The notes under the pieces are model-generated. The model did no database searches and had not been told where the DNA came from. It worked only from the letters and a program-made list of their open reading frames with translations. The translations under genes were made by a program, and so were the position numbers. A stretch of DNA of 12,025 nt from FW021-bin31 sp964558275. GTDB taxonomy: Bacteria > Bacteroidota > Bacteroidia > Chitinophagales > Chitinophagaceae. Positions 6,795 through 12,025 of this stretch are shown in pieces; the first letter of the stretch is position 1, and each line of letters opens with the position of its first letter. Where the stretch lies: the NCBI GenBank assembly GCA_964558275.1, contig CAZLDH010000090.1, positions 1 to 12,025 of the forward strand, given 5' to 3'.

Positions 6795-7749
6795 TTTTCT
6801 TAAAATAAGGATTATTCAACTGCGAAGAGAAGTCGCCGTTTTAGGTTGGTGGCGTACTGTTTTAATCTTTTTATTTTTATTGTTTGCCTGTCTTTTTGTC
6901 AATAAACAGATGAATGAGTCGCCGAATTGTTATTATCTTACCGGGTTTATTGTATTAGTGGTAGGAGGTATCCATCTTTATAGAAAGGATAAAAGGTTTT
7001 TGACGATGACCGGAATAGCAAGGGCAAAAATATACATTACAGAATACCATTTTTTCAGTCTGCCTATTCTTATTGCCATTGCTTTATCGGTACATTGGTA
7101 CTGTCTTTTTATATTAACTGCATCTTATTTTCTGTTCTCTGTTTGTCCTTGCCGGTCGATTATGCTGAATGGGAAGCTGCGTTTCTCTTTCCCACTTATT
7201 TTAAAAGATAATTTTGAATGGATATCAGGCTTCAGGAAGAATATAGGGAGTTTATCTTTTTTCTATCTGCTAGCATTGGCTCTGCTGTGTTATCCTTATG
7301 CAAGTTTATACGCTTTGTGGCTCTTATTGGGTATAGTAGGGACTTTTTACAGGGAGTGTGAATCTTTTATCATGTTGAATCTGTCAGAACGTTCTCCCCG
7401 ACAGTTTATTATCGGAAAACTGAAGTTGCACTTATTGACCTACTTTATAATCAGCCTGCCGATTATTATAGGGTATTGTATTTTTCAAATACATACAGCA
7501 TGGGGTGCATTAATTATATTTATCCTTTCTCTGATTAATCTTACGTTATTTATCTTGTCAAAATACGCAGCTTATGTACCGGCAGAGGAATCGTCGGCTA
7601 ATAATCTTGTAGTCACCAGTATACATTTGTGTATGGCGATCCCGATTGTAGGACAATTCCTGTTTCCTGTACCTTTAATAATGTGTATCCGCGCGTATAG
7701 AAAGTCTATCCGAAATTTAAACCAATATTTAGATGCTTATAATGAATGA
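6784..7749 (+). CDS. Polytopic membrane protein, putative ABC-2-like exporter permease
   Basis: A 321-residue integral membrane protein with about eight or nine hydrophobic segments (about 24-40, 50-66, 90-104, 106-121, 156-170, 174-189, 217-235, 239-259, 279-301) and a basic N-terminus (FLKIRIIQLRREV). It carries no family motif that I can name. The assignment as a transporter subunit rests on its overlap with the ABC ATPase gene that follows (17 bases). Cysteines are relatively frequent for the window, including CPC at 121-123 and YRECESF near 189. The substrate is unknown; in this layout (one permease gene, one short ATPase) the likely class is an ABC-2-type exporter, either a homodimer or one half of a complex. 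ATGATG gives two adjacent possible starts, at 6784 and 6787. No solute-binding protein is nearby, which argues against an importer. Confidence 0.65.
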   Translation: MMYDFLKIRIIQLRREVAVLGWWRTVLIFLFLLFACLFVNKQMNESPNCYYLTGFIVLVVGGIHLYRKDKRFLTMTGIARAKIYITEYHFFSLPILIAIALSVHWYCLFILTASYFLFSVCPCRSIMLNGKLRFSFPLILKDNFEWISGFRKNIGSLSFFYLLALALLCYPYASLYALWLLLGIVGTFYRECESFIMLNLSERSPRQFIIGKLKLHLLTYFIISLPIIIGYCIFQIHTAWGALIIFILSLINLTLFILSKYAAYVPAEESSANNLVVTSIHLCMAIPIVGQFLFPVPLIMCIRAYRKSIRNLNQYLDAYNE

Positions 7750-8419
7750 TGTAACGGTAGCGTACGGAGATACTGCTGTCCTCAAAGGTTTGACAGTCGA
7801 TTTGGAGGAAGGTGCCATCCATGGACTGGTCGGTATCAACGGCTCAGGAAAAACAACTTTATTTCATACCCTTTATGGATGGATAAAACCAAAGACAGGA
7901 GTAATGAGATGGAACGGGGCACCTCTGTTAAGAAAAAATATAGCTTTATTGGAAACACAGAATTATTTTTACAGTCATTTGAAGGGGAAGGAATATCTTC
8001 GTTTATTTCATGATCCTACCGGCAGCTTTGCCTTAGAGACCTGGACTGAATTATTCAAACTTCCGTTGGAGGAATTTATTGAAGAGTATTCCACGGGAAT
8101 GAAGAAGAAGTTGGCGCTTACCGGTATATTGAAATTGGACAAGCCCGTATTATTATTAGATGAGCCCTTTCATGGAGTGGATATGGAAGCTGTTCATATT
8201 ATTAAATTACTGTTACATCGTTTAAAAGAAAAAGGGAAGACAGTCCTTATTACCTCCCACATTCTGGAAATGCTGACAGATTCCTGTGATTATATCCACC
8301 TTCTGGAAAATGGATGCATCCAAAGAACTTATACCAAAGAGGAAACCAAAGAGATCACATTTGACTTGTTTGGCAAGGAGGAACAACGGCTGAAAAACAG
8401 GATAAAAGAAGGGTTATAG
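7733..8419 (+). CDS. ABC transporter ATP-binding protein, exporter type
   Basis: Single-domain ABC ATPase of 228 residues. Motifs: Walker A GINGSGKT at residues 34-41, a degenerate Q-loop region around LETQ (73-76), signature YSTGMKKK at 119-126, Walker B LLLDEP with D143 and catalytic E144, and H-loop H176 in ITSH. The STGMK signature is characteristic of ABC-2-type exporters (CcmA/NatA-like). The start at 7733 (MLIMNDVTVAYGD) aligns with the usual family start; an ATG at 7742 would remove three residues. It overlaps the preceding permease by 17 bases and presumably energises it. The gene ends 13 bases from the convergent hypothetical gene, with no obvious terminator between. The first 120 bases look more GC-rich than the GH3-family gene, a slight hint of a different history. 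Confidence 0.88.
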   Translation: MLIMNDVTVAYGDTAVLKGLTVDLEEGAIHGLVGINGSGKTTLFHTLYGWIKPKTGVMRWNGAPLLRKNIALLETQNYFYSHLKGKEYLRLFHDPTGSFALETWTELFKLPLEEFIEEYSTGMKKKLALTGILKLDKPVLLLDEPFHGVDMEAVHIIKLLLHRLKEKGKTVLITSHILEMLTDSCDYIHLLENGCIQRTYTKEETKEITFDLFGKEEQRLKNRIKEGL

Positions 8420-8432
8420 TATGCATTTCCCT

Positions 8433-9479
8433 TTACACATATCGCTTTTTTGCCAGCCCTTTCACCAAAAGCCGTTTCAGGCTACGCTCTATAATTTCGC
8501 CCATGGTTTTTGATCGGGAAAAAATAATATCATCATAATGGCGAGCCAATTCATGTCCCAATTGATTAATTTTTTCAGGCGTTGAGACCGTGTCGGTCAT
8601 AATGACATCCCGTAAATCAGTTACTCGATGTCTGTGTGCTTTAATTCTTCGGGCAATCAGTGCTCTTTCCTCTTGTTGATATTGTCTGACCACATCTGCA
8701 TTAAGGTATTTAACAACTAAATTGACAAAAGCAACATTTTCTTTAAAGAACTGGGGCATATACAGATTTTTTTTGCCTTCATAAAACTGCTGGTCGAAAT
8801 CTATTCCCCGGATACGAAATTGCACATCATCAAAATCCGGTGTGATATCAATAACAAAATTATATGAGCGCATGTCTCCTAACAAACGAACAAAACAACG
8901 TTCATTAAATTTGACAAATTCTTTCGCGATTCTTTTCGGATTGAAATCGGGGCTGTCCATCCAGCTTTCTATAAATTGATCGCCCGGAACTCCGGCAATA
9001 TGCTCTTCTATAAGCGTGTTCTCTGCTACTACAAAATTGAGCCAATAAGGAGATAAGATATGTTCAAGTTCTAAACCATATATTCTGGAAGCATCGGCAA
9101 TTTTTATATAGAAATAATCATACACATCGTTATATGTGTTGACTATCCGTATTCTAAAGGGATGAGAGTTCCCAAATGTGCAATAATCTACGCGTTCTAC
9201 ATACAAATGTTCTTCCGCGGTATTGTCACCACCAGCTTTCAGGATGGAATATATTCGCTTTAATCCTGAATGAATCCTGGACATCAAATGTTGTGGGTAA
9301 AAAACAGTTTCCCAAAGAGTATCTATCCCTTTTTCATCATATAGGGGAATGGTATTGTCATAATATTTCAAATCTTCATAAGAGAGGGGTAATTTAATTT
9401 CTCTATCATAGGATTCCAGATATTCTCTGAAAGCAATATTTATAGGATAAAAAATCTTTTTTTTAGATATTTCTGGCAT
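8433..9479 (-). CDS. Hypothetical protein with kinase-like fold motifs
   Basis: A 348-residue soluble protein that I cannot assign to a named family. Its central part shows, in order, elements resembling the kinase/aminoglycoside phosphotransferase fold: FYIKIAD with a possible ATP-binding K126; an acidic pair E137/E139 that could be the helix C glutamate; a hinge-like segment TLIEEHIAG (155-163); LGDMRSYNFVI with candidate catalytic D202 and N207 at the standard five-residue spacing; and RGIDFDQ with a candidate metal ligand D227. The first 100 residues look like an added N-terminal domain, and 262-348 form a helical, strongly basic C-terminus ending LAKKRYV. No signal peptide or membrane helix is seen. 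It stands alone, convergent with the ABC ATPase and divergent from the aminotransferase. The kinase fold is my inference from motifs; the substrate is unknown. Confidence 0.85.
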   Translation of the reverse strand: MPEISKKKIFYPINIAFREYLESYDREIKLPLSYEDLKYYDNTIPLYDEKGIDTLWETVFYPQHLMSRIHSGLKRIYSILKAGGDNTAEEHLYVERVDYCTFGNSHPFRIRIVNTYNDVYDYFYIKIADASRIYGLELEHILSPYWLNFVVAENTLIEEHIAGVPGDQFIESWMDSPDFNPKRIAKEFVKFNERCFVRLLGDMRSYNFVIDITPDFDDVQFRIRGIDFDQQFYEGKKNLYMPQFFKENVAFVNLVVKYLNADVVRQYQQEERALIARRIKAHRHRVTDLRDVIMTDTVSTPEKINQLGHELARHYDDIIFSRSKTMGEIIERSLKRLLVKGLAKKRYV

Positions 9480-9483
9480 GTTT

Positions 9484-9514
9484 CAAAGTTAAGAATAAAA
9501 TGAATCTCTCTAAA
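9484..9514 (-). promoter_or_regulatory. Candidate promoter of the kinase-like gene, close to its start codon
   Basis: On the minus strand TAACTTTG (9484-9491) fits TAnnTTTG, with TTTA (9511-9514) matching three of four -33 bases at a 19-base spacing. Only four bases separate the -7 box from the ATG at 9479, so transcription would start at or within one or two bases of the ATG. If this is the true promoter the mRNA is leaderless. Confidence 0.4.
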
Positions 9515-9584
9515 CGAAAATTGGTACCTAGTCAAAATAGTTGGTATATAGGAATAAAAATCTTAGCGAGATGGAAGTAATTTT

Positions 9585-9601
9585 ATTTATTTTAAATAAA
9601 T
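9585..9601. repeat. 17-bp AT-only palindrome upstream of the aminotransferase gene
   Basis: Arms of 8 bp (9585-9592 and 9594-9601) are perfectly complementary around a single central T. The palindrome sits where the spacer between the -33 and -7 boxes would be, six bases before the -7 box at 9608. That is a plausible operator position, but being pure A/T it could arise by chance in this genome. Confidence 0.35.
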
Positions 9602-9607
9602 ATTAGG

Positions 9608-9615
9608 TAGTTTTG
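9608..9615 (+). promoter_or_regulatory. Candidate -7 element for the aminotransferase-holB operon
   Basis: TAGTTTTG fits TAnnTTTG. The expected -33 position (9585-9588, ATTT) is only a partial match. The predicted start near 9622 gives a leader of about 16 nt before the ATG at 9638. Confidence 0.5.
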
Positions 9616-9637
9616 CGTAGTAAAAAAAGCACCTTAT

Positions 9638-10828
9638 ATGGAATTAGCAGAACGCGTTGACCGCATCGCAGAGTCACAAACTTTAAAGATGTCAAGACTT
9701 GGCAATGAGCTGAAAGCAAAAGGCTTGGATGTAATATCCCTGAGTCTTGGGGAACCTGATTTTGATACACCTAAAAGTATTAGGGAGGCAGCTAAAAAGG
9801 CAATAGATGAAGGTTATACGCATTATACTCCGGTACCCGGATATAAAGAATTAAGAGAAGCTATTTGTCATAAACTGAAACGTGACAATGGATTGGATTA
9901 TGCACCGGATCAGATTGTTACATCTACAGGAGCTAAACACAGCCTGATTAATACTATTATGACAGTAGTGAATCCTGGTGATGAGGTGATTGTGCCAACG
10001 CCGTATTGGGTCACTTATACAGCGCAGGTTGAGTTTGTAAAAGGAAAGGTCGTGAATATACAGGGGAAAGCAGAAAATGATTATAAAATTACAGCAGCAC
10101 AGTTAGAAGAGGCGATTACACCTAAAACGAAACTATTTATGTTTTCGTCTCCTTGTAATCCTTCAGGATCTGTATATACAAAAGAAGAATTGGAATCTCT
10201 TAAGACTGTCTTTGAGAAGTATCCTCAAGTTTTGATTATTTCTGATGAAATATATGAATATATTAATTACAGCGGAAAGCATGAAAGTATTGCCCAGTTT
10301 GACAGTTTGAAGGATCGTATTATTCTTGTGAATGGCTTGAGTAAAGGATATGCTATGACCGGCTGGAGGTTAGGATTTGTTGCTGCGCCTTTGCCTATTG
10401 CAAAAGCTATGACGAAAATTCAAGGACAATTTACCTCCGCTACTTGTTCTATTACACAGCGAGCCGGTATTTTTGCTTTTAATTCAGACTTGGATGATAC
10501 CAAAGAAATGGTGAAGGAATTCAGGAAAAGAAGAGATCATATTTTAGAAATTACCAGAAAAATTCCCGGAATTAAGGTACACGAACCACAGGGAGCTTTT
10601 TATATTTTTCCTGATGTGAGTGCCTATTTTGGAAAATCTTTTGAGGATGATATGATTAATAATGCCGATGATTTATGTATGTACCTTCTGCAAAAAGGAT
10701 TAGTTGCAACAGTCACAGGAAATGCTTTTGGCGAACCTAACTGTATTCGCATTTCTTATGCTACTTCCATTGCAAAGATTGATGAAGGTATAGGTCGGAT
10801 TAAAGAAGCTTTAGCAAAGTTGAAATAA
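9638..10828 (+). CDS. aspC: Class I PLP-dependent aminotransferase, aspartate aminotransferase-like
   Basis: Cytosolic fold-type I aminotransferase of the subgroup that includes the Thermus and Bacillus aspartate aminotransferases; it transfers amino groups between aspartate (or a similar donor) and 2-oxoglutarate. The substrate-loop block SLSLGEPDFDTP (34-45) and YTPVPGYKELREAI (63-76) are typical of this subgroup. PLP contacts are N174 in SSPCNPSG, D203 and Y206 in SDEIYEY, and the Schiff-base lysine K236 in GLSKGYAMTGWRLG. R371 in NCIRISYA binds the substrate carboxylate. The 396 residues are standard and all catalytic residues are present. The exact donor specificity (aspartate, prephenate or aromatic) cannot be read from the sequence, so the symbol is provisional. 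It is three bases upstream of holB and presumably cotranscribed with it, with no obvious functional link. Confidence 0.92.
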   Translation: MELAERVDRIAESQTLKMSRLGNELKAKGLDVISLSLGEPDFDTPKSIREAAKKAIDEGYTHYTPVPGYKELREAICHKLKRDNGLDYAPDQIVTSTGAKHSLINTIMTVVNPGDEVIVPTPYWVTYTAQVEFVKGKVVNIQGKAENDYKITAAQLEEAITPKTKLFMFSSPCNPSGSVYTKEELESLKTVFEKYPQVLIISDEIYEYINYSGKHESIAQFDSLKDRIILVNGLSKGYAMTGWRLGFVAAPLPIAKAMTKIQGQFTSATCSITQRAGIFAFNSDLDDTKEMVKEFRKRRDHILEITRKIPGIKVHEPQGAFYIFPDVSAYFGKSFEDDMINNADDLCMYLLQKGLVATVTGNAFGEPNCIRISYATSIAKIDEGIGRIKEALAKLK

Positions 10829-10831
10829 AAC

Positions 10832-11971
10832 ATGCGGTTTTCAGAAGTAATTGGACATACGGATTATAAAACTGACTTAGTACAGGCCGTTAATAATGAT
10901 TGCTTAAGCCATGCTTTATTGTTATTAACGCCTGAAGGAGCCGGAGGACTGCCTATGGCAATGGCGCTTTCTCAATATTTGGTTTGTACCAACAAACAGG
11001 ATGGAGACGCTTGTGGTACTTGTGCTGCTTGTAAAAAGGCAGCTAAACTTGTTCACCCGGATATTCATTTTTCTTATCCCGTAGTTCCCAAAAAGTCTGG
11101 AGATAAGCCGATTAGTGCAGATTATGGAAAAGAATGGCGCGAGTTTATTATCCAACATCCTTACAGTAGTGTTTATCAGTGGTTGCAATTTATAGGTGCT
11201 GAAAATAAACAGGGCAATATTACTGCACGGGAGTGTGGTGAAATTATTAGAACACTGGGACTGAAAAGTTATGAGAGTGAATTTAAGGTGATGATTATAT
11301 GGAGACCCGAATTCTTAAGGAAAGAAGGAAATCGGCTCTTGAAAGTAATAGAAGAACCGCCACAGAAGACGGTATTTATTCTTGTTGCAGAGCAGTCTGA
11401 AAATATTTTGAATACCATCCTTTCCAGAACACAGTTAATACGTATGCCTTCGCTTAATCATTTGGATTTGTCAAAGGCTTTAATACAAAATGAATCTTTA
11501 GATGAGAGAGAGGCACAACGTGTTGCAGCATTGGCGGATGGAGATTATAACGCAGCCTTGCATATCGTAAAACAAGATACTGCCAATTATATGAATCGCT
11601 TGAGAGCATGGCTAAATGCTATTCTGGGGAAAAAGCCGGGATTGCTTTCGCAGTGGATTACATCATTTGTAGGAGCAAAAGTGGGAAGAGAGGAGCATAA
11701 ACAGTTCCTGCGATATTTTATAAAACAGTTGGAATATGCACTGCAAATAGAATTTAACAGGGGAGGAGACTTGACAATCTTGCCTGAAGAAGAAAAATTT
11801 GCTAAAAATTTATTGAAACTTGCAAGTTTTTTTCAAATCAGAGATATGATTAGATATCTAGAGGATGCCTGTTATCACGTAGAAAGAAATGTGAATGTAA
11901 AGATTCTTTTTCATGCGACTTCAATCCAGTTACGGGCTGCTTTTAGAGCAGAGTCTTTGCCGATAGAATAA
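10832..11971 (+). CDS. holB: DNA polymerase III delta-prime subunit
   Basis: Clamp-loader subunit related to DnaX and delta-prime, part of the complex that loads the beta clamp on primed DNA. The N-terminus FSEVIGHTDYKTDLVQAV is typical. The zinc module has C52, C61, C64 and C67 (CGTCAAC). The nucleotide-binding loop is degenerate (PEGAGGLPM at 34-42, no GKT/GKS lysine), which is expected because delta-prime does not hydrolyse ATP. The conserved NRLLKVIEEPP (167-177) is followed by SRT at 198-200, in place of the usual SRC, with R199 as the presumed arginine finger acting on a neighbouring subunit. The 379 residues are somewhat longer than E. coli HolB (about 334), mainly in the C-terminal helical domain. 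The start ATG lies three bases after the aminotransferase stop. Alternative: a generic DnaX-like AAA protein, but the lost Walker lysine favours delta-prime. Confidence 0.88.
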   Translation: MRFSEVIGHTDYKTDLVQAVNNDCLSHALLLLTPEGAGGLPMAMALSQYLVCTNKQDGDACGTCAACKKAAKLVHPDIHFSYPVVPKKSGDKPISADYGKEWREFIIQHPYSSVYQWLQFIGAENKQGNITARECGEIIRTLGLKSYESEFKVMIIWRPEFLRKEGNRLLKVIEEPPQKTVFILVAEQSENILNTILSRTQLIRMPSLNHLDLSKALIQNESLDEREAQRVAALADGDYNAALHIVKQDTANYMNRLRAWLNAILGKKPGLLSQWITSFVGAKVGREEHKQFLRYFIKQLEYALQIEFNRGGDLTILPEEEKFAKNLLKLASFFQIRDMIRYLEDACYHVERNVNVKILFHATSIQLRAAFRAESLPIE

Positions 11972-12025
11972 TTATCCCAAATATTTTTTCAGATAAAAGT
12001 TTGCTATTAAAATAAAGGGGTGTAG

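Noticed and set aside
8420..8432. Terminator between the convergent ABC ATPase and kinase-like genes
   Set aside because: Only 13 bases separate the stops and no inverted repeat is visible around them.
11972..12025. Start of a further gene or promoter at the right edge
   Set aside because: The last 54 bases contain TTTG-like text but no TAnnTTTG box and no recognisable coding start, so nothing can be supported.

Overview
This is an AT-rich chromosomal window of mostly housekeeping genes from a Bacteroidota bacterium, probably Chitinophagaceae or a close relative. Reasons: start codons lack Shine-Dalgarno sequences; gene starts are preceded by the Bacteroidota-type promoter (-33 TTTG, -7 TAnnTTTG); and it carries a bacterial GH3-family gene, a combined MlaE/MlaF pair and a delta-prime-type clamp-loader gene typical of that phylum. 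The taxonomic call is inference; no rRNA or tRNA gene is present.

Layout. 1-670 (minus): rplU-rpmA, ribosomal proteins bL21 and bL27, with a hairpin terminator at the window edge. 671-828: divergent promoter region. 829-4954 (plus): GH3-family acyl-adenylating enzyme, dxr (second committed enzyme of the MEP isoprenoid pathway) and rseP (site-2 intramembrane protease). 4950-5042: a 7-bp tandem repeat filling the whole gap between the convergent ends of rseP and mlaF. 5046-6596 (minus): mlaE-mlaF, ATPase and permease of an outer-membrane lipid-transport ABC system, without its MCE partner nearby. 6636-8419 (plus): a possible 52-residue ORF, a polytopic membrane protein and an ABC ATPase, forming an unassigned ABC transporter. 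8433-9479 (minus): a hypothetical protein in which I see the motif order of a kinase-like (aminoglycoside phosphotransferase/protein kinase) fold. 9638-11971 (plus): a class I PLP aminotransferase tightly linked to the DNA polymerase III delta-prime subunit gene. The last 54 bases hold no recognisable gene.

Most genes are core functions (translation, isoprenoids, envelope proteolysis, lipid transport, amino-acid metabolism, replication). No mobile element, CRISPR array, RNA gene or clear multi-gene novel system is visible. The parts most worth attention are the kinase-like protein, the heptamer repeat, the orphan ABC pair with its small overlapping ORF, and the GH3-dxr linkage. Six gene starts are preceded by the same -7 promoter element, which resolves the start of mlaE and suggests a leaderless or nearly leaderless transcript for the kinase-like gene.
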